64,000 bases of DNA from Marinifilum flexuosum (GTDB taxonomy: Bacteria > Bacteroidota > Bacteroidia > Bacteroidales > Marinifilaceae), in the NCBI RefSeq assembly GCF_003610555.1, contig NZ_RAPQ01000010.1:1-64000 (forward strand), in the 5' to 3' direction. Position numbers and translations under genes: made by a program. Shown here in pieces: positions 1 to 14,000 of the stretch (the stretch's first letter is position 1; each line of letters starts with the position of its first letter). The notes beneath the pieces are model-generated. The model did no database searches. It worked only from the letters and a program-made list of their open reading frames with translations, and had not been told where the DNA came from.

Positions 1-3000
1 TGCTTCTCCACTCATGGTAGCTACAAAATTGTGATCCGAATTTGCATCTGTTTCACTTACCGTAAAGCCTGCCAGGCTGATTGTATAAGCATCATTGTCT
101 GTAATTGTACCAATTCCTTGCGGTTTTGCAATAGAAATTCCCAATTGACCATTTACAAGGAGGTTGGACAAATTGATCTGATACTCTTCTGTTGGCTCTG
201 CAATATTATTCTCGATAATATTAACAGTAATGCTTTGAGAAGAACTATTTGATCCTCCAAATGTTAGTGTACTTGTTGGAATAGCAGTATAATCTGAAGG
301 CTCGATAGCTGTTGAATTTGCCGATGCATAATCTACAGTATAAATATTCTGCACTGTACCAGTTTGACTTACAGTAAATGTTGCCGTTCCAGCAGATTCA
401 TTTATTTCTACATCATCAATAGATAAAGTTGCTACATCATTATCTGTAATCGTACCATAAGCTTCTGCAGTTGCTCCACCTCCAACTAATGTTACATCTT
501 GACTATTCGCAACTAAATTGCTAAGTCTACCAATTAAGTTTTCAGAAGGTTCTACAACATCATCATTATCTATGCTAACCGTTACCGTCTGACTTTGAGC
601 ATTTGCAGCACCAAAGTTAAGCGTAGTTGTAGAAACTGCTGTATAATCAGATCCTGCCAAAGCATTACCGTTTACAGTTTCAAAATCTACTGAAATGGCA
701 TTTTGAATTGCAAGATTTGACTCGATTGTAAAATCTGCAGTTCCAGATGACTCATCCACAGTAAATCCAGTAACAGATATAATTGCATTATCATCATCAT
801 TAATAATACCTGTAGAAGTATCAGTTCCTAATGTAATTTGCTGTCCATTTTTTTCAACTATCGTAATTTTACCTGTAAATGATTCTTGAGGTTCATTCAC
901 CAAATCACCAATTACTTGAACTGGAATATTTACACTTAAATCACCTGGTAAAATTGTATATTCAACTGCTGATTGAGCTGTAAAATCACTTCCTTCTTTT
1001 GCTGTTCCTTCGCTTGTAGTAAAGCTAATTATAACAGGATATTGGGCAGTAATATTCATACTTGCCACAAAATTATAATCAACATTAGAATTGGTTTCTG
1101 ATTTGGTAAATCCGCTAAGGTTAATTGCAGTTACCTCATCATCATCAGTAATAGTACCTTCTCCTTGATTATCTGCAAAACTTACATTTCCAGTACTTAC
1201 AATATTGCTTAAGTCTATATAATAATTCTCTGTTGATTCGGCAACTGAATTATTAATAATAGGAATCGTAATACTTTGCGTCGCATTGGATGAACCAGCA
1301 GCAAAAGTTAATGTATTGGAAACTGCGGTATAATCACTTGGTGCATGAGCTGTTCCATCATTCGTTGTGAAATCAACAGTTAATTCATCTTGAATTGTTC
1401 CCGTTAAACTTACTGTAAATACGGCCTCTCCACTCGCTATATCCTCCGCTACTGTAACATCATCGATAGATATTGATCCACTATCGTTATCTACTATGGT
1501 TCCTGTAGCAATAGCATCTGATATCGTAACTAAACCACCTGAAATGTTACTTAAAGTCACTGTATAAGTTTCGGTAGGTTCAATTAAATTATCATTATTA
1601 ATAGCTACGGTAAACGATTTACTTGTACCACTTACAGAACCTGCAGGGAATGTTAATGTTCCTGTTGACAAAGTATAATCAGATCCTGCAAGAGCACTTG
1701 CATTATCACTTGTTGCATAATCAACAGTAAATTCATCTTGTACATTTCCTGTCAATACAACAGTGAATGTAGCCAATCCACCAACAACATCCTCATCAAC
1801 ACTTACATCAGCAATAGCTATACTTGCTGCATCGTTATCATTAATGGTATATTCAGCATTTGGCTTAGCAAGGGATACTTGCTGACTATTGTTATTTGTT
1901 ATTGAGATTGCTCCACTAAATTTTTCTTGAGGCTCTAATATCAAATCACCCAGAATATCAATAGGAATATTAACTGAATTGCTTCCTGCTGGAATTGTTA
2001 CCACAGTTCCAGCTTGGGCTGTGTAATCCGTTGTTGTTTTTGCTATTCCATCAGAGGTATTAAACTCAAGAACAACATCATTTTCAGCAACTATATTAGT
2101 ACTTACAATATAATTTACAGTTTGAGTTCCATTGGTTTCTGTAACTGTTTTATCTTCCAAACTAACTTGCATTTCATCATTATCATTGATAATGCTTGTA
2201 GCTGTAGCTGTTGTGATTGTTACTTGCTGCCCATTTAAGGTATTCAACGAAATTGTACCAGAGAAATCCTCAGTTGGCTCTGCAATTATATCACCTAATA
2301 CAGTAACAGGAATATTTGTATTTGCTGTTGAACCAGCAATAAGTATTACATCTGCATTAGATTGTGCTGTATAATCACTACCACCTTTAGCTGTATTCTC
2401 AGAAGTTGTAAACAATAATCCAATAGGAGATTGTGAGGCAATATCTCTACTTACTTGGAAGTTCTGAGTTTGTGAACCATCGGTTTCCGTTACAGTAAAT
2501 CCATGTAGAACCAAGTTTACAATATCATTATCAGTAATTGTTCCTTCTCCTTGATCATCAGAAATACTTACTCCTGACTGACCATTCTTATTAAGCCCGG
2601 TTAAATTAATGTGATATGTCTCAGTAGCCTCGGCAATTGAGTTCTCAATAATATCTACGGTAAAAGTCTGAATATTACTATTTGAACCTCCAAAGGTTAA
2701 TTGTGTTGAACCAACAGCTGTAAAATCAGATGGTGATTCAGCAGTATCATCAGCACTTGAATAATTTACAGTAAAGTTATTTTGAACTGTACCTGTAAGT
2801 GTAACTGTAAAGGTTGCTGTACCTGCCGATTCGGCAACACTCATATCATTAATAGCTAAAGTAGCTGCGTCATTATCAAGAATTGTTCCATCAGCCTGCG
2901 CTGAAGAACCTCCTCCAGAGAATGTTACTGCCTGATTTTTGGCATCAACTTTATTATTAATTGTTCCTTTTAATATTTCTGTTGGTTCAACAATGTTACC

Positions 3001-5011
3001 ATCCAAAATATCAACTGAAACAGTTTGAACTAAGCTATTGCCAGCTCCAAATGTCATTCCTGAATTTGAAACTGCTGTGTAATCAGACCCATTTTCTGCT
3101 GAATTATCAGAAGTCGCAAAATCAATTGTAAATTCATCTTGAACCGCTTTATCCATTGTTATGGTATAATTTGCTGTTCCAATCGATTCATCTACCGTAA
3201 ATCCTGCTATTGAAAGAACTGCGGCGTCATCATTGATAATAGTCCCTGTTCCAACTCCTTCTGTTGCAGAAATGCTTATAGAAGGATCAGTATTACCATT
3301 CACTTTTGGATTGCTCAAATTAATTGATAAAGTTTCGTCTAACTCAACAATCTCATCACCATTTATTGTTATATTAATGGTTCGAATTTCTCCTGCCGTA
3401 CCTACAAATGTTAAGGTTCCTGACTGAGAAGTATAATCTCCATCATTCGCATTAGCAGTTCCATCAGCTGTATCATAATCAACTGTTACTCCCAATTCAA
3501 CCGGATTACTAAGTATTACATTAAATACCAGCTGCTTATCACCAGAATCACCCTCTATAATTGCAGGATCGGAAATAGATAATTCTGAAGTATCATCATT
3601 TTGAATAGTTCCTGTTCCAACTTTCCCTGCTGGATCAATTGAAATATTCCTACCTGAATGATTTACATTGCCCAATACAAGTTCAAATTGCTCATCAGGC
3701 TCCAGAGCAAGATCTCCATTTACTTGTAATGTTAATGTTTGAGTCTCGTTTAGCTGATCACCATCAAAGGTTAACAAACCACCAATAGCAGTATAATCGG
3801 AAGGAGATTTTGCCGTACCATTCTGTGTGTAATACGAAACCTGATAAGCACCTACCACTTCTGCTCCTGAATGAGTAACAGTAAATACGAATTCAGTAGT
3901 ACCACTATTTGTTTCAAATGCTGTTACATCATTAATTGAAAGGCTTGCAGAATCATTGTCATAATTGATCACATTTACACTTTCTGGATCATCTACTTTT
4001 GCAATATCCTTATAAATAGGATCACTTGTACTCGTCCTATCTAAAGACAAGTTGATTGTATAGGCAATATCTCCATCAACCAAATCATCTTCTACACTGT
4101 TAACAGTTACTGTTTGAGGGATATCCCAATCTAAATGATCGAAAGTCAGAACTGATCTATCAATTGTACCTTCTGTTTCATCACTACTTACCAAATTCAC
4201 TACCACAATGTAATTAATATCGTCAGTAGCTGGTTTAGTAGCAAGGACTACTGTGAAAGTTTTTGAACTTGGCGTTGTTTCGTTAGTCGTTAGTGTTAAT
4301 GGCGTTACGATAATATCTGCGGTATCATCATCAACATTGATCAGTGCAACATTATCAACAAGTAAATTGAAATACTTTGGATCAGTTGAATTAGAATTAC
4401 TGGTAACTATATTATAACTTACATCACCATCATCTATAAAGTCATCAGCACCTTCTATAGTAACTGTTTGAGGAGTATCCCAATCAGAAGGTGTAAATGT
4501 TAAAACATTAGAACCTGAAATACTTCCTTCTGTAGTATCGTTGCTAGAAAGAGAAATTGTTACACTTTGTGTTGGTTCTGTATCAAGTACTACTTCAAAT
4601 TCCGCTATACTACCATCCTCATTCGTACTATTATCATTAACGGTAACAGTTACTCCAGCAGTATCATTGTCCTGATTAACTGCATTTACAAAGGTAGATT
4701 CAGCTTGCTCGTATCCCGAATAATCATCTGTTCCAGCTTTGTTGATCGATAAGTTTATATTGTAATTGATATCATCATCATCAACATCATCATTAACACC
4801 AGTTACTTTAATTGTTTGAGGTTGATTCCAGTTAGATGCATCAAATGTCAATTGAGATTTATCAGGAGTTCCTTCGCCTGTATCATCGCTTGCAACATCA
4901 ATAACTACGGTACCTGTTGGAGCTGATTTTAATGTTACAGTAAACTCTTCATAATCAAAATCTTCAGTGGTTGTAATATTTGTTTTACTTGCTAAAATAG
5001 AACCACCACTT
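1..5011 (-). repeat. Array of about 15 Calx-beta domain repeats
   Basis: Units of about 100-115 codons show the Calx-beta pattern: DNDxxxLSI at the start, then xxxEsxGtaxFTV, sDYTAvsgTLTFxxG, and VxExxExFxvxLsN, and GTIxDND at the end. The first three are more divergent and contain LTFxxxxWDxPQTVTV. The last complete units repeat an arrangement seen further upstream. The array is cut by the window edge, so its true length is unknown. Confidence 0.85.
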
Positions 5012-8000
5012 GCATTAACAGTAATAGTGAATGCACATTGTTCTGAATTTCCAGCATCATCAAAAGCAGTGTACGTTACAGTTGTTGTACCAATATTATA
5101 ATCTCCTCCATTAACTGGATTTGTGGTTCCACTTACAGGACTATTATCGGTTCCCGATCCAGTTGTTGCACCTGTTAACAACCAAGTAAATTGAGTTACA
5201 GCACAGTTATCGTCAAAAGTAGATGCAGGAATATCGGAAACAGTAACAAAGCTTATTCCGCTACCTGCAAGCTTCGACATATTTGATGGACAAGATGTAA
5301 ATTCTGGGTTCTGATCATCAGAAACTACAACATCAAATGCGGTTACTCTATCATTATTGCCATGATCATCAGAAGCCGTCCAAGTAACTGTAGTTGTACC
5401 TTTATTGAACACCACTCCGTTAAGAGTACTTCCCGTACCAGTAGTTGCTCCTGTTAAAACATATGTCATTGATGTAACAGTTCCACAATTATCTGTTGGG
5501 TTCCATAAGTCATCATTATGAGTATATGCACACAGGTTATTGTCTGTTGTAACTTCTCTATCTGTTAAATCATCTAAAGTAGGTCCTTGATCATCTAAAA
5601 TAGTTAAATTAGAAGAACAAGTTGTTGAATTTCCTGTAGCATCAGTTACTTTCAAATAAACTGTTTGCGAAGAAGGATCTGCACAAGTGAAAGTAACAAA
5701 CGGAACATACCCAGACAATTCCAATTTAGAAATCTCAATTGAGAATGAACAGTTATCACTAGATCCATTATCGATTTGTGAAGCTGAAACTGCTACATTT
5801 CCTTGTCGATTTAAGGATACAGTTAAATCTTTACACATTGCAATTGGATCAATTATATCTTGAACTGTAACAGTTGCATCGCAAGTTGATGAATTGCCTT
5901 GTGCATCCGTAACAGTTAAAGTAACTGTTTGGGTACCAAGATCTGAACAAGCAAAACTTGTTTTGCTTAAACTTAATCCTAAACTTGCTGGCGCTGTACA
6001 ATTATCGGTTGACCCATTGTTAATTTGGGCTGGTGTGATGCTTGCATTTCCATCCGTATCAAGTTGTATTGTAATATCTTGGCAAACTGCTGTTGGATCA
6101 ATATTGTCCTCTACAGTAACTGTTGCGGTACATGTTGAACTGTTTCCTGAATCATCAGTAACGGTTAAAGTAACTGTATTGGCACCAAGATTTGAACAAT
6201 CGAAACTCGTTTCATCAAGGCTAAGTGCCAATGAGCTAGTACAATTGTCGGTAGATTCATTATTAATTTGAGCAGCTGTAATGCTTGCATTTCCACTAGC
6301 GTCTAACTGAACCGTTATATCCTGACATTTTGCTATAGGATCAATATTATCAACAACAGTTACAGTTGTTGTACATTCATCGATTTTTCCATTTGGACCT
6401 TCAACTCTTAGCGTAACAGTGTTTGCACCAAGATTTGTACAGTCAAACGAGTTAGGGGTAACAGTTTTTGTTAGTGTACAGTTATCTGTAGATCCTAAAG
6501 AGATATTATCAATATCTGTTGAAGTCAAAGAATAATTTCCTGCATTATCCAAGTATACCGTAATTGGAGTACATGAAGCTACAGGGTCAATTGGGTCTTC
6601 AACCGTTACAATAGAATTACAAGTAGAAGTATTTCCATTATTATCTGTAACTGTTAGTACAACAGTATTATTTCCAACACTTGAGCAATCGAAGCTTGAT
6701 ACATCAATTGAAGTTGATGAGATTCCACAAGCGTCGTTTGAACCGTTATCAACATCATTTGCTGTAATACTTACATTACCACTTGCATCTAACTGAACTG
6801 TTATATTCTGACAAATCGCAACTGGGTCTGTATTATCTTGAACTGTTACATTAGCTGTACAAGTTGCTGAATTTGATTGATCATCTATTACTGTTAAAGT
6901 TACAGTTTGCACACCAACGTCGGCACAAGTAAAACTTGATTTATCCAAACTCAAGTGAGAAGCCATAATACTTGTGCAGTTGTCTGAAGATCCATTATCT
7001 ATTTGACTTGGGGTAATTGTTGCATTACCGCTAGCTTCAAGTTGTATTGTTATATCCTGACAAAGTACATTTGGCGCTAATTTATCTTCAACCGTTACTA
7101 TTGAAGTACAAGTTGAACTATTACCATATTCATCAGTAACAGTTAAGCTTACAGTATTAAAACCAATATTAGAACAATCAAAACTTGTAACATCTAAACT
7201 TAAGTTTGAAGCTCCAATAACAGTACAATTATCAGTTGATCCATTATTTATTTGAGACGGTGTAATACTTGCATTACCATCGGCATCTAACTGAACTGTT
7301 AGGTCCTTGCATATTGCAAGCGGATCGACATTATCAACCACTGTTATTGTTGTTGTACATTCATCGTAATTTCCTTGCGGATCGGTAACTCTTAATGTAA
7401 CTGTATTTGTACCAGTATTTGTACAATTAAAAGTGTTTGGTGTTACCGTTTTGGTTAAAATACAATTATCGGATGAACCAAGAGATAAGTTATCAATATC
7501 AGTAGCAGATAAAGCATAGTTTCCTGTTCCATCTAAATAAACTGTAATTGGGTTACAAACTGCATTAGGATTGATATTATCTTGAACAGTAACTATTGCA
7601 TCACAAGTAGATGAATTTCCATTGATATCCGTTACGGTTAGAGTAACGGTATTCGTCCCAACATCAGAACAATCAAAAGCAGTTTTAGCTGCTGAAACAC
7701 TTTGTATTCCACAAGCATCAGTAGAACCTCCATCTAACTGGCTTGCCAAAATACTAGCTTGTCCTAGCACATCTAATTGGATTGTAATGTTATTACAAAC
7801 TACATTTGGAGGTGTTGCATCTTGCAGAATTACAACTGCTGTATTACAAGTTGATATATTTCCATGCATATCAGTAACCGTAACCAATACTGTATTGCTA
7901 CCAACATCATTACATGAAAAACTATTTGGTGTCACTTCTATCGAAGCAATACCTGATGGATCAGAAGAACCACTCGCCAAAGCATTAATATCATCAGTAT

Positions 8001-11000
8001 CTAAAGTATAATTTCCATCTGCATCTAACTGCACTGTTATCGTATTGCAAATAGCCGTTGGATCCTCTTCATCAAGTACATTAACCAAATATCTTCCTGT
8101 ATTAGTATTACCATGAATGTCGGTTGCAGTCCAAACTACTTCATGAGTACCAATAGCAAATTGTACCCCCTCAATACTAGTTGTTAAATCAGTTCCAACT
8201 TCACCAGTTCCACCAATATTGTAGGTGATTTTCTCGACATCACAATTATCTGTTACAACAGGATTCCAGTTATCACCAGCAAGCGCTGTATAATATGATT
8301 GGCCTGCATCAGTATTTCTGGTTTGATTAGCAACTGTAGTTACAGTAGGAGCTTCAACATCGGAAATGGTGAAAACTGTAGTACATGTTGCTCCAACATT
8401 ATCACTTATATCATATAGTCTCCAAACTACGGTAGTTGTAGGTTCAGAAATTGTTCCTACCGGGATGTGAACACCTGCCAAAGTCGTTGTTAAATCTGTT
8501 CCAACTTCTGGGTTTGAACCAATTTGATAGGTCAATTTTTTAAGACCATGATTATCTGAGAATCCGTAAGGATCATCTTCAGCACCTGGAACCTCAAATG
8601 AACAGGCTCCAATATCTGCGTTTTTAGCGATAGTGGCATCCGGACAACTTGCAATTACTGGTGCTTCATTATCACTTACAATAACTTGTATTGTGCAAGT
8701 TGAAAAGTTTCCAGCCTTATCAGTAGCCGTCCAAACAACATTGGTTGTTCCAACCGGGAAAGTTGCATTTGCAAGTGTATTGCTGTTATTATAATTGTTA
8801 CTAATAGTAGCTGTACAATTATCACTAAAAGTAGGATTGAATTCGTCATTCTGTGCTAAATAATACGATTCTCCTGGAGTTGTATTTCTATTAAATGGAG
8901 AACCTGATGGACAAACAATTGTTGGGGCTTCCTTATCTTCAACAGTAATATTAAAAGTATAAACAAACTGATTCCCTTTTTCATCAACTGCCATATAGGT
9001 AACTTCGGTAATTCCAACTTCAAAAGTTCCACCAGGAACAGCATATGCAGGACTTACCGTCTGTACAATATCTCCTTCATCGGTAACATTATCAAGAAAT
9101 GTTGGCGCTGTATAATTTACAACTGCACTACAGGTTCCTGATGTTTGAGCAACAGTATCTGCTGGATCAGTATTCAAATATGGCATCTCTATATCTACAA
9201 CATAAGCATAAAATTTAGCTTCACTTCTATTGCCTTTATCATCTTCGGCATACCAGGTAATAGTATTCTCTCCCATTTGTAATTGGGTTCCTGCCAAAGT
9301 CGAAACATCAAATTCATTTACCAGTTTAGTTACAATACCACAATTATCATTAGAAGTTACATCATCAAATTCATTGCCCTGAACTGTATAATAATTTTTT
9401 CTAAAATCAGTACTTCTGGTCTGATTACCAGGAACAGAAATTACTGGAGCTTCATGATCTTCAATGGTTAATAGGAATGAACATGATGTTTCGTTACCAT
9501 TTGCATCTGTAGCGGTCCAGGTAATTAGCGTTTCGCCTGTAGATCCAGCTCCAAATCCCCGAGGAATTTCAACACCAGATAAAGAATTTGCTCCTGTACG
9601 CTCCGCCCCAGTTTCTGCATCAGTAAAACTCCAAACTACAGAAGCAATTGTACAGTTATCACTAAAAGCTGTTGGATCGAATTCATTCCCCAACACACGA
9701 TAAGAACAACTTCCAGAATTGGTATTTCTAGTTTGATTTTCGATACATGAAATAGTCGGATTAACATCCGTAATTACAACATTGAAAGAACAAGTTGATT
9801 CATTATTATTATTATCGACAGCTGTATAGGTAACAGTAGTTGTTCCAACATCAAATAAACTACCAGGAGAATGAGTTGAAGTAAAGCTCTTTACCCCACT
9901 ACAATCGTCGGCAGCCAAAAGTGCAGGCCAATTAGCAATTGCTTGGCAATTTTCTCCTGAAGCTTGCTCAGTTATGGTTGAAGGGCAATTTGTAATTACA
10001 GGTCCTTCATTATCTACCACTGTAACCGTTTGATTATGAATGGTTGTATTACCTGCCTCATCAGTTATGGTCCAACGTACTTTTGTTTCACCAATTAAGA
10101 ATGGTGTTGGAGCATCATTGTTTATCACTAAATCCACTGTAGCAGTGCAGTTATCTGTTGCGTTCGGATTTGGCAACACCATGGTGCTTATACAAGTTCC
10201 CGGATCTATATTTACGGTTACATTTGCTGGTGTTGGATCTAAAACCGGAGCAACATTATCAGAAATAATAACCTGATGAGTACAAGTATTCGTGTATTCA
10301 GTTCCACCAATAGTTTGTCTAGCTGTCCAAGTTACAGTAGAAGTTCCTTTAGGGAATACTGCTCCATTAAGACTCGTATTACTTGGTGCATAAGGTAAAG
10401 TACCCGAATCAGTAGTTTGGATATTATGCACAAGTGTTCTTCCTGCTATAATAGATAGGTTTGCAAATTGAGCATCAATCGAACTTCCAGTATGAGTATA
10501 TGAACAAGCATCACCAGCTGTACTTTCATATAAATTTGCCGGACAATCTAAAATTGGATCAAAAGAATCAACAATTGTTAAATTAACCGTACAATTATCT
10601 GTATTTCCTGAAATGTCAGTTGCTGTCCATATTATTTCATGATCTCCAATGGTAAATTGAACACCATTTAAATTACCAGCAGCATTTTTATCATTCGTAT
10701 AAGAAGTAATATCACAATTATCAGTAACAGAAGGTCTAAACTCATTACCAACAGCGGTATAGTATGTAACTTGCGAATTATTAAATTCTCTGTAATATGT
10801 TTCAGTTGGACAATCAATAACTGGTGAAATATCATCAACAACAGTTACCTTTTGAGTATGATGAACAACAAAGCCTCTTGAATCTCGAGCGGTCCAATAT
10901 ACATTTGTTACTCCTGCTGCGAAATTATTTTCTGATGGAGTTCTTGAATAAACAATATCAAGTGGTTCATCACAATTATCTGTACCTGTTGGAGTACCCA

Positions 11001-14000
11001 AATCTACTCCTGTTGCAGTACAAGAACCTACATCAACAGTAGCAGTTACATCCGCTTGCCATGTTATAGAAGGTGCTTGATTATCGACTACTGTAATGGT
11101 AAAAGCACAACAATTATTCACATCAGCACCATTAGTAGCTGTCCATATAATATCGGTAACACCTTTAGGGAATATTGCCCCATTTAGTGTATTGGCATTT
11201 GGTGCATATGGTGTAGCTTCTGAATCTGTAGTTTGAATATTATGCGTTAAAGTAGCTGTTGATGCTACATCCAAACCTGTTCCACTAACTGTATAAGTAC
11301 ATACACCAAGATCAGTATTTACACGTTCATCTCCTCTACAAGTTACTGATGGCGGATCATCGTTATTTACAGTTATCGTAACTGTACAAGTTGATACGTT
11401 ATCGGCATTATCGGTAACTGTCCATATAATTGGAGTAATTCCTGCAGGAATTTGTTCGCCACTTAAGGAAGAAGTCCCATTAAAATCATTAATAACACTC
11501 TTAATACCAGAACAATCAGAATTATAATATGGTCCAAATTCATGACCATTTACAGTATAAAATGTCTGTCCTTCATCAACCTGACGACAAAGATTTGCAG
11601 GTGATGGACAATCAATATAAGGAGCATCATCATCAAGAACTGTAACGGTTTGATTTGCAGTTGAGATATTTCCATGAATATCACGAACTCTCCAAGTTAT
11701 TGTATGTTCTCCGATATAATAAGAAGAAGATGCATTATTATCAGTCCAATCAATTCCACAATTGTCAGAAATGGTTGGTAATCCTAAATCTACACTTGCA
11801 GCATAACATCCCGAATTTGTATTCACGGTAATATTTGCAGGAGCAGTAATTACAGGATCTTCATCATCTCTAACAGTTATATAAAAGCTACATGAATTGG
11901 AATACTCTTCACCATCAATAGTTCTTGATGCTGTCCAAGTTACCAATGTGGTTCCTTGCGGAAATACAGTTCCTGCAAGAGATGATAAATTGTTATAATT
12001 ATTTTTTAATGTAGCGCCAGTGGTTGTAGAACTTGCATCGAACTCAGTCCCTGAAGTTGTATAACTACAATCACCAGTGGTGTTTGATACCGATTGATCA
12101 CCAACACAAGTAATAGCTGGATACAAATCATCAACAATTTCAATATTTACATTACATGTTGTTGAATTTCCTGAAGCATCTTCGGCAGTCCAAACAATTG
12201 TATGATTCCCAGGATTTAAATGCTCTCCTGTAACGCTTGATGTTCCTGTTAAATTATTAGTGTATGTATAGTTACAATTGTCAGAAACAACTGGCTTGAA
12301 CTCACCATTACCAATGGTATAATATGTTTGACCTTGGTCTACGACTCTTAAGTAGGTATCTGTAGGGCAATTAATTACAGGGTCTGTATCATCAACAACT
12401 GTAATCTGAATTGTTTTTTTCTCCTCATTACCAAAATAATCAGTAACAGTCCACTCCACATTAGTTACTCCAACAGGAAACTGCTCATAGGCTAAAGTTT
12501 TATATCCATTCCAATCATTTGTAATAGAGAAGTTATCCGGCGTACAGTTGTCTACAATTTCTTTTGGATCAAATTCATCTCCTACTACTGAGTAGTAACA
12601 ATTACTAGTTGAAGCTGATTTTAATACACTTGTAGGCAAATTATATGATGGTTTTGCGACATCATTTACTGCAACTTGATACTGCATAGTTGAAATATTA
12701 CCTGCTGCATCGGTAGCTTTCCAAACTACAATAGTTACACCAACCGGAAATTCAAACCCTGCTAATGTAGAAGTATTGTTTTGGTTATTAACCAAAGTTA
12801 AACTTGTACAGTTATCAGACGCTGTTGGATCAAATTCAGCACCTACTGTTAGGTACGAACATTTATCAACTGGTGCATCTTTCGATTGATTTTCAACAGT
12901 AGTTATAACCGGAGCAGTAACATCGGAAACTGTAACTTCAAAATTACATATTTCGCTGTTTCCACTTTTATCAGTAACAGTCCAAACAACATCATGAACA
13001 CCTTTTGATAAAGTAACTCCTGCTAAACTAGTAGCAGTTCCTCCTGATATACTATTCAATGTATATTCAACAGTTAACTCATTGGCATTATCGCAGTTGT
13101 CAACCAATTCCGTAGGATCAAACTCAGTTCCAACAACAATATATTCACATGCATTATTTGGCACTTCTCTAATTTCGTTACCATAACAAACAAACGATGG
13201 GGCTTGATTATCAGAGATTGAAATATTAAATGGAGTAGAAACTACAGTATTTCCATGAACATCAGAAATAGTCCATACTACAACATACGGATGATCATTA
13301 TCCTTTGGCAACTTTAAATTTGCAAGTGTATTACTACCTATAAACTCTTCAACTCCATTTTTAGTAATTACATAAGTTGGAGTTTGGGTATTACAATTAT
13401 CTGAAACACTTCCTAAATCAAAATCAGTTCCTGAAATGGTATAGTAACACTGTCCTGGATCGGTATCAAAATTATAAGTGTAGGTACCTACAGGATTACC
13501 AGTTGGTTGAGTAAATGTTGGATCTTGATTATCTTGAACAGTAACAAAAACTGAGCAAGTAGATGAATTAACTCCATCAGTTGCAGTCCATACAATTTCG
13601 TGAACTCCCGAAGGAATTTGCTTTCCTTCCAATGTAGAAGTTCCATCGAAACTATTTGTCACCAACTGGTTACATTCGTCAGTAACAGTTGGATTAAATT
13701 CTAAACCTTGAACTGTGTAGAAACACACACCATTATCTGCTATTCTTACAAAAGGTGAAGCTTCACTACTTTCCGGACAACTTACCACTGGTGGAGTTTG
13801 ATCTTCTACTGTTATATTAAAAGACATATCAGTAACTAAACCAACTGCATCGATAGCACGATATATAATTTTATATGTTCCTGGATCGAATGTACTTCCA
13901 CTAGAAAGACCTTGAATTCGTGACATACTAACACCAGAACAATTATCTGAATAAGTAGGCTCTGTCCAAGTTACTACTGCATCGCATTTCCCTGGATCAA

